Shown piece by piece: positions 25,827-34,693 of a stretch of 64,000 nt of DNA (the stretch's first letter is position 1; the number at the start of each line of letters is the position of its first letter). The position numbers and the translations under genes are program-made. Source of the stretch: JBQLZO01 sp052168315 (GTDB lineage: Bacteria > Planctomycetota > Phycisphaerae > Phycisphaerales > UBA1924). The notes beneath the pieces are model-generated. The model was given only the letters and a program-made list of their open reading frames with translations. It was not told where the DNA came from and did no database searches. Location: positions 116,362-180,361 of the forward strand of contig JBQLZO010000042.1 of the NCBI GenBank assembly GCA_052168315.1. Direction: 5' to 3'.

Positions 25827-27224
25827 ATGCAGTATATCAGCACCAGGGGCGGCGCCGCGGCGCTCGATTTCGAAGGCGCGACGCTGGCGGGTCTCGCGTC
25901 GGACGGCGGACTGTACGTGCCCGAGAGCTGGCCGCGATTCTCGCGCGAGGATATCGCCGCGCTGGCCGGGCTTTCCTATGCCGAAACCGCGGCCCGGGTG
26001 CTCGCGCCGTTCGTCGGCGATGCGCTGGGCGAAGACGAGCTGTACGCATTGTGCGAGACGGCCTATGGCCGGTTCTCCCATGCGGCGGTCACACCGCTCC
26101 GGCAGCTCGACGAGCGGCACTGGCTGCTCGAACTGTTTCACGGGCCGACGCTCGCCTTCAAGGATGTCGCGCTGCAACTGCTCGGGCTCCTCTTCGAACG
26201 TTTCCTCTCGGGCCGGGACAGCCATCTCACGGTGATCGGCGCGACCTCGGGCGATACGGGGTCCGCGGCGATCGACGCGCTGGCCGGCCGCGACAAGGTC
26301 GACATCTTCATGCTGCATCCCAGGGGCCGGGTGTCCGAGGTGCAGCGCCGGCAGATGACGACGGTGCTCGCGCCCAACGTCCACAATATCGCGATCGAGG
26401 GCAATTTCGACGACGCCCAGCGGCTCGTAAAGGCGATGTTCGGCGATGCGCAGTTCGCCAACCGGTTTTCGCTGTCCGCCGTCAATTCGATCAACTGGGC
26501 GCGGCTCGCGGCGCAGATCGTCTATTATTTCTACAGTGCGGTCCGGCTCGGCGCGCCCGGGCGGGCCATCGCCTTTTCGGTGCCGACCGGCAATTTCGGG
26601 GACGTGTTCGCGGGCTATGCGGCGGCGCAGATGGGGCTGCCCGTCGCGCGGCTGATCGTCGCCACGAACGTCAACGACATCCTCCACCGCGCGATGACCG
26701 CGGGCGACTATTCGGTCGGCGAACTGACGCCGACGCCCGCGCCCTCGATGGATATCCAGGTCAGCTCCAATTTCGAGCGGCTGCTCTTCGATCTCTACGA
26801 CCGGGACGGCGATGTGCTGGCATCGGTCATGCAGGGCTTCGAGGCGAGCCGCGCACTGACGCTCGACGATCGGGCGCGCAGCCGGATCGGCGCACTCTTC
26901 TCGTCGGCGCGGATCGACAATGACGCGATGGCCCTCGCCATGCGCCATGCATCCGAGGGAATGGGCGAGGTCATCGATCCGCACACGGCGATCGGTCTGT
27001 CGGCCGCAATTGCGGCCGACCTGCCGCACGACATACCGGTCGTCACCCTCGCGACCGCGCATCCCGCCAAGTTCCGCGACGCCGTCGAGCGGGCGACCGG
27101 CCAGCGGCCGCTGCTGCCGCCGCGCGTGTCGGGCCTGTTCGAGCGCGAAGAGCGCTACGAGACCTTGCCCGGCGAATTGCAGGCGATCGAGGCCTATATC
27201 GCCGAACGCGCGACGGAGACATGA
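25827..27224 (+). CDS. thrC: Threonine synthase
   Basis: It converts O-phosphohomoserine to threonine with pyridoxal phosphate. The 465-residue protein matches the bacterial fungal-type ThrC: MQYISTRG, SDGGLYVPE, FHGPTLAFKDVALQ with the PLP lysine (Lys112), GATSGDTGSAAIDAL, SVPTGNFGDVFAGYAA, and MDIQVSSNFERLLFDL. The gene lies downstream of the oxidase cluster, 25 bases after SURF1, an arrangement common in Sphingomonadales. Its stop overlaps the next gene's ATG. Confidence 0.95.
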   Translation: MQYISTRGGAAALDFEGATLAGLASDGGLYVPESWPRFSREDIAALAGLSYAETAARVLAPFVGDALGEDELYALCETAYGRFSHAAVTPLRQLDERHWLLELFHGPTLAFKDVALQLLGLLFERFLSGRDSHLTVIGATSGDTGSAAIDALAGRDKVDIFMLHPRGRVSEVQRRQMTTVLAPNVHNIAIEGNFDDAQRLVKAMFGDAQFANRFSLSAVNSINWARLAAQIVYYFYSAVRLGAPGRAIAFSVPTGNFGDVFAGYAAAQMGLPVARLIVATNVNDILHRAMTAGDYSVGELTPTPAPSMDIQVSSNFERLLFDLYDRDGDVLASVMQGFEASRALTLDDRARSRIGALFSSARIDNDAMALAMRHASEGMGEVIDPHTAIGLSAAIAADLPHDIPVVTLATAHPAKFRDAVERATGQRPLLPPRVSGLFEREERYETLPGELQAIEAYIAERATET

Positions 27225-28249
27225 CACTCGAAACCCTGATCGCCGAACCCTGGGCCGATTACGGGCTGGTCGATTCGGGGCATGGCCGCAAGCTCGAACG
27301 CTATGGCCGTTTCCGTTTCATCCGGCCCGAGCCGCAGGCGATGTGGGCGCCGGCCTCCGGCAAATGGCGCGCCGATGGCGAATTCGTTCCGGCGTCGGAC
27401 GAGGATGGCGGCGGCCGCTGGCATCTCGACGGCAGCGTGCCGGACGAAGGCTGGCTGCTCGGCTGGGAGGATGTTCGCTTCCAGGCCCAATGCACGCCCT
27501 TCCGCCATCTCGCCTTCTTTCCCGACATGGCGTCGCACTGGAGCTGGATGCGGGAGTCTTTGTCGGCCTCACGGCGGATACGGCACCAGCCCGCTCCCCC
27601 TCCCGACCTCCCAACAGAGTACCGTGAACTGGGAGGTCGGGAGGGGGAGCGGGTTGGTGCCGCGCTCGACCGCCAGGTCGAGTTTAATCAAACAAATCCC
27701 GGTGCGGCGATTTCCCGCGAGCGTAATTCTGACAAACCCGAATGCCTCAACCTGTTCGGCTATACCGGCGTGGGCAGCCTGGCGCTGGCGGCGAAAGGCG
27801 CGAAAGTCACCCATGTCGACGCCTCGAAGAAGTCGGTCGAGGCGGGCAAGGCCAATGCCGCGCTATCGGGCATGAGCGACCGGCCGATCCGCTGGCTCGT
27901 CGACGACGCCGCGAAATTCGCCGCGCGCGAGGTACGGCGCGGGCGGCGTTATGACGGGATCATGCTCGATCCGCCCAAATGGGGGCGCGGGCCGAAAAAG
28001 GAACTCTGGCAGCTCGAGGACGGGCTCCCCGGGCTGCTCGCCGATTGCGCGAGGCTGCTCGACGCCGACAGCCGCTTCCTGGTGCTGACGGTCTATGCAG
28101 TGCGCATGTCGGCGCTGGCGATCGGCGAGCTGGTATCGCAATCGCTCGCGCATCTCGGCGGTACCGTGGAATGCGGCGAGATGGCGGTGCGCGAAGAGGC
28201 GCGCGGCCTCACCCTGCCGACCGCCATCTTCGCCCGCTGGTCGCGCTAG
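27221..28249 (+). CDS. Class I SAM-dependent rRNA methyltransferase (RlmI-like), with in-frame insertion
   Basis: The 342-residue protein has the methyltransferase core LNLFGYTGVGSLALAAKGAKVTHVDASKKSVE (SAM site), then DGIMLDPPKWGRGPKKELW with the DPPK catalytic loop. The upstream part LAFFPDMASHWSWMRES is also typical. Between WMRES and ECLNLFGYTG, at residues about 112-168, the family normally has only a few residues. Here about 55 extra residues are encoded by a palindromic DNA element (see 27,583-27,660). The reading frame is intact, so the protein may still work. It overlaps thrC by 4 bases. Confidence 0.88.
   Translation: MTLETLIAEPWADYGLVDSGHGRKLERYGRFRFIRPEPQAMWAPASGKWRADGEFVPASDEDGGGRWHLDGSVPDEGWLLGWEDVRFQAQCTPFRHLAFFPDMASHWSWMRESLSASRRIRHQPAPPPDLPTEYRELGGREGERVGAALDRQVEFNQTNPGAAISRERNSDKPECLNLFGYTGVGSLALAAKGAKVTHVDASKKSVEAGKANAALSGMSDRPIRWLVDDAAKFAAREVRRGRRYDGIMLDPPKWGRGPKKELWQLEDGLPGLLADCARLLDADSRFLVLTVYAVRMSALAIGELVSQSLAHLGGTVECGEMAVREEARGLTLPTAIFARWSR
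27583..27660. repeat. 31-bp inverted-repeat element inside a coding gene
   Basis: The left arm 27583-27613 and right arm 27630-27660 are exact reverse complements except at one position (a G-T wobble). The loop is 16 bases. The arm core is CCGCTCCCCCTCCCGACCTC. It lies inside the methyltransferase frame and adds no stop codon. Size and location recall the protein-coding palindromic elements known in Rickettsia; small CCCTCCCG-type palindromes also recur in sphingomonad genomes. Confidence 0.85.
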
Positions 28250-28317
28250 CCGTCCCGCGACAGGACAGTATCGCCGCAGGACTCCACAAAATCGCCGCTC
28301 CGGTTCATGGTTAACCC

Positions 28318-28641
28318 ATGGTTATCCGAGTCGTTTTCGCACTGGCTGCCGCTGCCCTGGCCGTTCCGGCCCTGGCTGCGGACAGGCTGCCCTATGATAT
28401 CGTCAATTTCACGCGCACGCCGGCCCATGCGCCGCAGATCGGCTATGATGTCGGCGGACTGCTCTACGACCGCGTGCCCGATCATGTCGCGCTCGGCTAC
28501 CGGCTGGACGGGCTCACGGGCATGCAGCCGACCTATCGCGTGATCCGCGACTATGGCCCGCTCGACTATGATACCGACGGCCTGCTCGCGGTGATCTACG
28601 CATCCGCGCGGCAAGACGGCGCGCGCTCCGCCGCCGACTAG
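28318..28641 (+). CDS. Hypothetical exported protein
   Basis: The 107-residue product has a clear signal peptide (VVFALAAAALAVPALAADR). The mature domain of about 85 residues is rich in Tyr and Asp, with three similar short segments (VGGLLYDRVPDHVALGY, IRDYGPLDYDTDGLL). I recognise no family. Its stop overlaps the end of the convergent ccmB gene by 4 bases. Restriction to sphingomonads is plausible but untested. Confidence 0.6.
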   Translation: MVIRVVFALAAAALAVPALAADRLPYDIVNFTRTPAHAPQIGYDVGGLLYDRVPDHVALGYRLDGLTGMQPTYRVIRDYGPLDYDTDGLLAVIYASARQDGARSAAD

Positions 28642-29285
28642 TCCCGCATCGCGCGGATGGCGGCGCCGGTCGCGAAGGGCGCGATGGCGAGCAGCAGCAG
28701 CGCCGAAGCCCCGAGCAGCGCGAACGCGCCGCGCTGCAGGTCGTCGAGGGCGCCCGCGCCGAAAATCAGCACCGGCACCGCGAGCGGCAGCATGAGGAGG
28801 CCCGCAAGCGCCCCGCCGCCCGGCAGTCCGGCGACGAGGGCGCTGACCGTGACGGCGAGCGCGGCGAGCCCGAGACTGCCCAGCGCGAGCCCCGCTTCGA
28901 GCCGCACGAGGCTGTCCATTTCCATCCCGAGCAGCGCCGAGGCCGGCAGCGCCGCAAGCATCAGCGGCGGACCGAAGCCGATCCAATGCGCGGCGATCTT
29001 GGCGACGGCGACGACTTCCTCGCTGATTCCGCGCACCGCATATTGATCGAGAATCCCGGCGTCGCGATCGGGCGCGATCAGCCGGTCGATCGGGAACAGC
29101 GCGGCGAGCAGGGCGGCCGTCCACAGCGCACCCCCGCCGACCCGGCCCAATATCGCGGGATCCGGCCCGATCGCGAACGGAAAGAGCGTCGCGACGAGCA
29201 GGAAGAAGATCAGCGGCAACAGCCATCCGCCGCCGGCGAAACTCCGGCCGAGGTCGCGCCGGGCGATGGCGACCAAGGCGCTCAT
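28638..29285 (-). CDS. ccmB: Haem exporter permease CcmB
   Basis: It is the membrane subunit of the cytochrome c maturation ABC transporter. The 215-residue protein has six hydrophobic helices. It opens ALVAIARRDLGRSFAGGGWLLPLIFFLL and contains ERDAGILDQ-like DRDAGILDQYAV, WIGFGPPLMLAALPASALLGM and TVSALVAGLPGGGALAGLL, all CcmB features. Start ATG at 29285 overlaps the ccmA stop by 4 bases. The longer frame upstream belongs to other frames of ccmA. Confidence 0.92.
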   Translation of the reverse strand: MSALVAIARRDLGRSFAGGGWLLPLIFFLLVATLFPFAIGPDPAILGRVGGGALWTAALLAALFPIDRLIAPDRDAGILDQYAVRGISEEVVAVAKIAAHWIGFGPPLMLAALPASALLGMEMDSLVRLEAGLALGSLGLAALAVTVSALVAGLPGGGALAGLLMLPLAVPVLIFGAGALDDLQRGAFALLGASALLLLAIAPFATGAAIRAMRD

Positions 29286-29866
29286 GCGGCATTCCCGATC
29301 CGGACGTTCGCCGCATCCGGCATCGCCAGCGGCTGGTGCGTCGCGGCGACGACGATGCCGCCCGCCGCACGGTGTCCGGCTATCGCCGCCTCGAGCCGCG
29401 TCCGCGCGTCGCTGTCGAGCCCGTTGCCCGGCTCGTCGAGCAGCCAGATATCGGCGCCGCCCGCGATCACCCGGGCGAGCGCGGCGCGCTTGGACTGTCC
29501 GGTCGACAGCATCCGCACCGGGACATCGGCGAGCTCGGCCAGCGCCATGCTGTCTAGCGCCGCGCGAATCGCGCCCGCGTCGCACCCGTCGAGCGCCGCC
29601 CAATAACCGAGCGCGCGTTCGAGCGGCAGCTCGCGGTCGAGTGCCGCCTGTTCGCCGGCGAATGCAAGCGTGCCGGCGATCTCCACGGTGCCCGCCTGTT
29701 TCGGCAACAGCCCCGCGATCACGCGCAGCAGGCTGGTCTTGCCCGCGCCGTTCGGGCCGGTGACGAGGGCCGCCCCGCCGGCCGCGAGCGCCAGATCGAG
29801 TCCGCTGAACAGCGCCCGGTCGCCCCGCACGCAACCCAGCCCGGCAAGGGTCAGCGCTGCGGTCAA
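29282..29866 (-). CDS. ccmA: Haem exporter ATP-binding protein CcmA
   Basis: It is the 194-residue ATPase of the CcmAB transporter. Walker A is TGPNGAGKTSLLR, the signature is MLSTGQSKRAALARV (STGQ replaces SGGQ, typical of CcmA), Walker B is IWLLDEPGNGLD, and the H-loop is AATHQPL. The start is uncertain: a TTG at 29866 overlaps the stop of the metallopeptidase gene and gives the full N-terminal LTLAGLGCVRG strand. It works with CcmB in haem delivery for c-type cytochromes. Confidence 0.9.
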   Translation of the reverse strand: MTAALTLAGLGCVRGDRALFSGLDLALAAGGAALVTGPNGAGKTSLLRVIAGLLPKQAGTVEIAGTLAFAGEQAALDRELPLERALGYWAALDGCDAGAIRAALDSMALAELADVPVRMLSTGQSKRAALARVIAGGADIWLLDEPGNGLDSDARTRLEAAIAGHRAAGGIVVAATHQPLAMPDAANVRIGNAA

Positions 29867-30273
29867 TCCGCGCTGTCCTCGAGCGCGTGCATGTCCGCGT
29901 CGCTCAGCCCGAAATGATGGCCGACCTCGTGGATCAGGACGTGATGGACGAGCCGTTCGACCTCGATCCCGCGTTCGGCCGCCTCGGCGAGGATCGGCTG
30001 GCGGTAGAGATGGATGACGTCGGGCAAAGTTCCGAAATCCGAAACGCTTTTGTCGCCGAGCGGACGGCCCGTATAGAGGCCGGAGAGCTGCATCGGATGG
30101 TCGAGGCCGACCGCCTCCAGCGATTCCGGATCGGCATATTCCTCGATGCGCAGCACGACATTGCCCATCTGTTCGCGAAACTCGATCGGCAGGCTTTCGA
30201 GCGATCGCCGCGCCATCGCCTCCATGGCGTCGGCATCGGGGGCGTTGGCCGCAAAGCTTTCGTCGATCCGCAT
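29863..30273 (-). CDS. Zinc metallopeptidase family protein (Zincin_1)
   Basis: The 136-residue protein has the metzincin-like motif HEVGHHFGLSD near the C-terminus (HExxHxxGxxD), the YTGRPLGDKSVSDFG segment and DVIHLYRQPIL, typical of the small Zincin_1 (PF06262) family. Length is usual. The physiological role of the family is unclear. It precedes ccmA on the same strand with an overlap, an arrangement seen in sphingomonads, so it may share a transcript with ccmAB. Confidence 0.85.
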   Translation of the reverse strand: MRIDESFAANAPDADAMEAMARRSLESLPIEFREQMGNVVLRIEEYADPESLEAVGLDHPMQLSGLYTGRPLGDKSVSDFGTLPDVIHLYRQPILAEAAERGIEVERLVHHVLIHEVGHHFGLSDADMHALEDSAD

Positions 30274-30331
30274 ATTCAGGCAGATAGGGGGCCGAAGCCT
30301 GCAAGGGAAGACAGGGAAGGACGAAGGTGCG

Positions 30332-30622
30332 ATGACCGAAAGACTGAGCGACGCCGAACGCGAGGCCGCCCTGGCGGCGCTGCCGGGCTGGGAACATGAC
30401 CCGAAGCGCGACGCGATCTCGCGCAGGTTCGAATTTGCCGATTTCAGCGAGGCCTTCGCCTTCATGACCCGCGCCGCCCTGCTCGCCGAGCAGATGGATC
30501 ATCATCCCGAATGGTTCAACGTCTACAACAAGGTCGACGTGACCCTGACCACGCACGACGTGGATGGCCTGAGCGATAAGGACGTGAAGATGGCCGAGGC
30601 GATGGAGAGTTTTGCGGGATAG
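30332..30622 (+). CDS. phhB: Pterin-4a-carbinolamine dehydratase
   Basis: It dehydrates 4a-hydroxytetrahydropterin to regenerate the pterin cofactor. The 96-residue protein includes the active-site stretch AEQMDHHPEWFNVYNKVDV with the three conserved His/Trp positions, and ends VTLTTHDVDGLSDKD. The ATG at 30332 gives the usual length. It diverges from the metallopeptidase gene; no phenylalanine hydroxylase is in the window. Confidence 0.93.
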   Translation: MTERLSDAEREAALAALPGWEHDPKRDAISRRFEFADFSEAFAFMTRAALLAEQMDHHPEWFNVYNKVDVTLTTHDVDGLSDKDVKMAEAMESFAG

Positions 30623-30632
30623 TCCCCCCGCG

Positions 30633-31424
30633 CTAGTCCTGGACCCGGCGCGCCATGCCCAGGCTTTTCCGGAGCCGGCCCGGTGTCCAGCGCGCGGCGA
30701 AGGCTAGCTTCTTGGCGGTCTTCCCGACGGTCGTGTGGATCTTCTCGCCATGGACGGCGACCCAGGCGGCCTCGGCAACTTCCTGAACTGGCGTGATTTC
30801 CAGCCCGGCCTCGGCGATCATGTCGCGCACCGAAGCATTGCCGCCGGTCAGAGGGCCGTCGAGGATCGGCGTTTCGATGAAGCTCGGCATCAGGTCGCGC
30901 ACGCGGATGCCATAGGGGCGGAACTCGATATCGAGACCCTCGGTCAGCGCGCGCACCGCGAATTTGGTGCCGCTGTATACGACGAGCCCCGCCGCGCCGT
31001 AGATTCCCGCCGCCGAGCTCGTGTTGAGGATGCAGCTGTCGGGCGTGTCGCGCAGCATTTCGAACGCCTCGCGCGTGCCGTTGATGACGCCGGTGAAATT
31101 GATCGCGATCGTGCGGTCGATATCCTCGTCGCTCATCTCCTGAAGCGGACCGCCGACGCCGATTCCCGCATTGTTGAACAACACGTCCATCCGCCCGTTC
31201 GTGCGTTCGCCGAACGCCGCGATCGCCTGTTTCCATTGCGCGCGGTCGGTCACGTCCAGCCGGTGGATCGAGAACTGGCCCTGCGGCAGGCCGGCCGCCG
31301 TTTCCTCCATCCCGGCTTCGTTGATGTCCGCCAGCCCGACGAACCAGCCGCGCGCGCCGAAATACTGCGCGACGGCCCGCCCGATGCCCGACGCACCGCC
31401 GGTGATGAAGATGGATTTGGTCAT
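30633..31424 (-). CDS. SDR family NAD(P)-dependent oxidoreductase
   Basis: The 263-residue short-chain dehydrogenase has the nucleotide motif TGGASGIGRAVA, NNAGIGVGGPL, the catalytic Ser in NTSSAAG, YSGTKFAV (YxxxK), and RDLMPSFIETPI after the catalytic region. Substrate cannot be predicted. I start at MTKSIFITGG (ATG at 31424); an ATG at 31436 would add four residues. It is monocistronic and diverges from the ABC transporter genes. Confidence 0.92.
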   Translation of the reverse strand: MTKSIFITGGASGIGRAVAQYFGARGWFVGLADINEAGMEETAAGLPQGQFSIHRLDVTDRAQWKQAIAAFGERTNGRMDVLFNNAGIGVGGPLQEMSDEDIDRTIAINFTGVINGTREAFEMLRDTPDSCILNTSSAAGIYGAAGLVVYSGTKFAVRALTEGLDIEFRPYGIRVRDLMPSFIETPILDGPLTGGNASVRDMIAEAGLEITPVQEVAEAAWVAVHGEKIHTTVGKTAKKLAFAARWTPGRLRKSLGMARRVQD

Positions 31425-31551
31425 AACTCTCCCCATGCGTTTCTATTTGCTACTTACAACCGAAGGGGCGAGCCTGTGCAAATGATTTCTCGGCCTTGCG
31501 GCCAAGCTCGGCGGTTGACCCTTGGCGTTTGGCCCGCAATGCTTGGCGGCG

Positions 31552-32328
31552 ATGGACAGGAAAAACGGCCCCGTCGTCCGTTTTGACGGCATAGCGAAAA
31601 GCTTCGATGGCGGCGCCAGCCATGCCGTCGATACGCTCGATCTGGAGATTGCCGGCGGCTCGTTCGTCGCGTTGGTCGGCGAGTCCGGGTCGGGCAAGTC
31701 GACCTTGCTCAAGATGATCAACCGGCTGGTGGATCCCAGCAGCGGAGCGGTCGCGATCGGCGGCGCGCCGATCGGAGACCAGGACGCCGCCGACTTGCGC
31801 CGTCACATCGGTTATGTATTTCAGAATATAGGATTATTTCCGCATATGAGCGTCGCGGAAAACATCATGATCATCCCGAAACTGGCCGGCGACGGTGCGG
31901 GAAACAGGGTATCCGAACTGCTCGAACTGGTGGGATTGCCGCCCGACATCGCCGAACGGCTGCCGAGCGAATTGTCGGGCGGGCAGCAGCAGCGGGTCGG
32001 CGTCGCACGGGCGCTTGCCGGCGAACCGGGGCTGATGCTGATGGACGAGCCGTTCGGCGCGCTCGACCCCGTCACCCGCGATCAGCTGGCCGAGGCCTAT
32101 CGGGCGCTCCACGACCGGCTCGGGCTGACGACGATCATGGTGACCCACGACATGGCCGAGGCGCTGCTGATCGCCGACCGCATCCTCGTGATGAGCGCCG
32201 GCCGGGTCGTCGCCGACGGCCCGCCCGAAGCGCTGCTGGCGGGCGAGGGGGGCGAGGAGGCGAGCGCGCTGATTGCGGTGCCCAAGGGCCAGATGGCGAA
32301 GCTCCGCCGGCTCGAGGAGCGCGCATGA
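31552..32328 (+). CDS. Glycine betaine/osmoprotectant-type ABC transporter ATPase
   Basis: The 258-residue ATPase shows Walker A GESGSGKSTLLKM, Q-loop GYVFQNIGLFPHMSV, signature LSGGQQQRVGVARAL, Walker B LMLMDEPFGALDPVTR, and H-loop MVTHDMAEAL. The family is OpuCA/YehX: the Q-loop QNIGLFPHMSV is characteristic. No CBS domain follows. The ATG at 31552 is chosen; a TTG 30 bases upstream lacks support. The ATGA overlap couples it to the permease gene. Confidence 0.9.
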   Translation: MDRKNGPVVRFDGIAKSFDGGASHAVDTLDLEIAGGSFVALVGESGSGKSTLLKMINRLVDPSSGAVAIGGAPIGDQDAADLRRHIGYVFQNIGLFPHMSVAENIMIIPKLAGDGAGNRVSELLELVGLPPDIAERLPSELSGGQQQRVGVARALAGEPGLMLMDEPFGALDPVTRDQLAEAYRALHDRLGLTTIMVTHDMAEALLIADRILVMSAGRVVADGPPEALLAGEGGEEASALIAVPKGQMAKLRRLEERA

Positions 32329-33893
32329 ACCCGCGCCTGTCCGAAGCGCTGTCCCAGGTCCCGCCGCTCCTGGCCGATCATGTGCTTCTTTCGGCCGCGG
32401 CGCTGCTGCTCGGGCTGGCGGTTGCGCTGCCGCTCGCGGTCGGCGCCTCGCGCAACGACCGGTTGCGGCGGATCGCGCTCGGCGCGGCGAGCCTCGTGCA
32501 GACGATTCCGGGCCTTGCGCTGCTGGCGCTGTTCTATCCGCTGCTGCTGGCGCTCAATTCACTGTTCGCGCCGGTCGGGCTGGCGCTTCCCGCGCTCGGC
32601 TTCCTGCCCGCCCTGCTCGCACTGGCGCTCTATGCGGTGCTGCCGATCCTGCGCAACGCGGTGACCGGCATCGTCGGGATCGATCCCGCGATCATCGAGG
32701 CGGCCGACGGTGTCGGCATGACGCCGCGGCAGAAATTGCGGATGGTCGAGGCGCCGCTCGCGGCTCCGGTCGTCATGGCCGGCATCCGCACGGCGACCGT
32801 GTGGACGATCGGTGCCGCAACGCTTTCGACGACGGTTGGCCAGCCGAGCCTTGGCGACATGATCTTCGCCGGGTTGCAGACGCAGAACTGGACGCTGGTG
32901 CTGATCGGCTGCATCTCGGCGGCGGCGCTTGCACTGATCGCGGATGCGTTGCTCGGCCTGATCGAAGCGGGAATAGCGAAGCGCAGCCGCTGGCGGATCA
33001 GAAGCGGGCTGTTGGCGTTGCTGACCGGCGTCGTTCTGGCGCTGGCGCCGCTGGCCATGACCGGTTCGCGCACCGATGTGGTGACGATCGGCGCCAAGGG
33101 ATTCAGCGAGCAGTATATCCTCGCGCGGCTGATCGGCGACCGGCTGGAGGAAGCGGGCTATGCGGTGCGCTATCGCGAGGGTCTCGGCTCCGCGGTCGCG
33201 TTCGAGGCGCTCGCGAGCGGCGATGTCGATGTTTATGTCGACTATACGGGCACGCTGTGGACCAACGCGATGCGCCGCACGGACAATCCGCCGCGCGACG
33301 CGATGCTGGACCAGCTCGGCGACTGGGTGGCCGAAACCCGCGATGCGCGCGTGCTCGGGCGGCTCGGTTTCGAGAATACCTATGCCTTTGCCACGACCCA
33401 GGAAACGGCGCAGCGCTACGGGTTGCAGAGCATCGACGATCTGGCTGCGGTCGCGCCGCAGCTGACCATGGGCACCGATGTCGAGTTCCTGAACCGGCCC
33501 GAATGGGCGAGCATCCGCGACGCCTATGGCCTGGCCTTCGCGGCGGCCCAATCCTATCAGCCGACCTTCATGTATCGCGCGGTCGAAAGCGGCCGCGCCG
33601 ACGTCATTACCGCCTTTTCGTCGGACGGCCGGATCGCGGCGAGCAACCTGTTCGTGCTGTCCGATCCGCGCGGCGCGATTCCCAATTACGATGCGGTGTT
33701 GCTGGTCGCGCCCGGCCGGGCCGACGAGGAACGCTTCGTCTCGGCGCTGACGCCCCTGCTCGATGCGATTCCCGTCGAGACGATGCGCGCGGCGAACTAT
33801 ATGGTCGATCGCGACGAGGAGAAGGCGAGCCCCGCCGAGGCGGCGCGATGGATGCTGAACGAAATCGGGCTCAACGACGACGCGGGGGACTAA
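32325..33893 (+). CDS. Permease-substrate-binding protein fusion, osmoprotectant ABC transporter
   Basis: The 522-residue protein joins two parts. Residues about 20-235 form a permease with six helices and the loop IEAADGVGMTPRQKLRMVEAPLAAPVVMAGIRTATVW, which contacts the ATPase. Residues about 250-522 form an OpuAC-like binding domain: VVTIGAKGFSEQYILARLIG, AFEALASGDVDVYVDYTGTLW, YQPTFMYRAVESGRADVITAFSSDGRI. Such OpuCB-OpuCC fusions transport betaine, choline or related compounds. The ligand cannot be read. Its end overlaps the convergent glycosyltransferase by 4 bases. Confidence 0.9.
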   Translation: MNPRLSEALSQVPPLLADHVLLSAAALLLGLAVALPLAVGASRNDRLRRIALGAASLVQTIPGLALLALFYPLLLALNSLFAPVGLALPALGFLPALLALALYAVLPILRNAVTGIVGIDPAIIEAADGVGMTPRQKLRMVEAPLAAPVVMAGIRTATVWTIGAATLSTTVGQPSLGDMIFAGLQTQNWTLVLIGCISAAALALIADALLGLIEAGIAKRSRWRIRSGLLALLTGVVLALAPLAMTGSRTDVVTIGAKGFSEQYILARLIGDRLEEAGYAVRYREGLGSAVAFEALASGDVDVYVDYTGTLWTNAMRRTDNPPRDAMLDQLGDWVAETRDARVLGRLGFENTYAFATTQETAQRYGLQSIDDLAAVAPQLTMGTDVEFLNRPEWASIRDAYGLAFAAAQSYQPTFMYRAVESGRADVITAFSSDGRIAASNLFVLSDPRGAIPNYDAVLLVAPGRADEERFVSALTPLLDAIPVETMRAANYMVDRDEEKASPAEAARWMLNEIGLNDDAGD

Positions 33894-34687
33894 TCCGGAA
33901 AGCGGAGGCTGAACAATTCCCGCGCCGCATTGCGCCGGGCCGTCTGGATCAGCTCGTCGCGACTTTCCGGATCGAGTATACGTTCGAGCAGGACGCCATT
34001 TTCCGCCGCTCTTTCCGCCATCGTCATATGCTGGCGGCGTGGAGCGCGCGGGCATAGCGCACCGATCTGGTGACGGGTCGCCGCGGTGACATCGTCGCGG
34101 CGCAGGAATTTTCGCCACATGAACAGGTCGGTCGGCAGGTCTTCGGGCGCCGGCGACCATCCGCGTTCGAGCCTGTCATAGGCGGTCCGGCGATAGCCGC
34201 AGACCGACGGGCCGAAGAAATTCCATCGCTGGTCGACCATGCGATCGCGGACTTCCGGTGATCCGAGATCGAAATCGATGAGACGCAAACCGCCATCGGG
34301 CTTCACGGCGACCTGCAGGAGATTGCCGAAATCGACCGCGTCGAGTAGCCGCTCCATCCCGTCGAGAAAGTCCGGCATCCACAGATCGTCGTCATTGATG
34401 TGGCAGATATACCGGCCGCGGCTTTCGGTCTCGATGACCCGGGCGCGATACGGTTCGCCATGGCGTTCTCCCTTCGGAAAGACTCGGACATGGATGCGGT
34501 CGTCGTCACGCGCGAGCCGTTCGGCTTCCGATGCGGTTTCGTCGGGCGCGCCATCGCAAATGATGAAAATCTCGAACGATTGCCGGCTTTGCGCGAGGAC
34601 GCTGTCCAGGGCCAATGGCAGCATGTCTGGCGGCCGATGGATCAGCAGCAATATCGTGAACAGGGGCGGGGAGCGGCCGGAGTCCAT
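33890..34687 (-). CDS. Family 2 glycosyltransferase
   Basis: The 265-residue GT-A enzyme begins FTILLLIHRPPDMLPLALDSVLAQS, the nucleotide-binding region, then FIICDGAPDETAS, and the metal-binding HINDDDLWMPDFLDGM (DDD). It lacks transmembrane helices. Acceptor and sugar are unknown. It heads away from two sugar-modifying genes (34,694 and 35,605) that lie just upstream on the same strand, so the three likely act on one glycan. Confidence 0.85.
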   Translation of the reverse strand: MDSGRSPPLFTILLLIHRPPDMLPLALDSVLAQSRQSFEIFIICDGAPDETASEAERLARDDDRIHVRVFPKGERHGEPYRARVIETESRGRYICHINDDDLWMPDFLDGMERLLDAVDFGNLLQVAVKPDGGLRLIDFDLGSPEVRDRMVDQRWNFFGPSVCGYRRTAYDRLERGWSPAPEDLPTDLFMWRKFLRRDDVTAATRHQIGALCPRAPRRQHMTMAERAAENGVLLERILDPESRDELIQTARRNAARELFSLRFPD

Positions 34688-34693
34688 ACCGGC

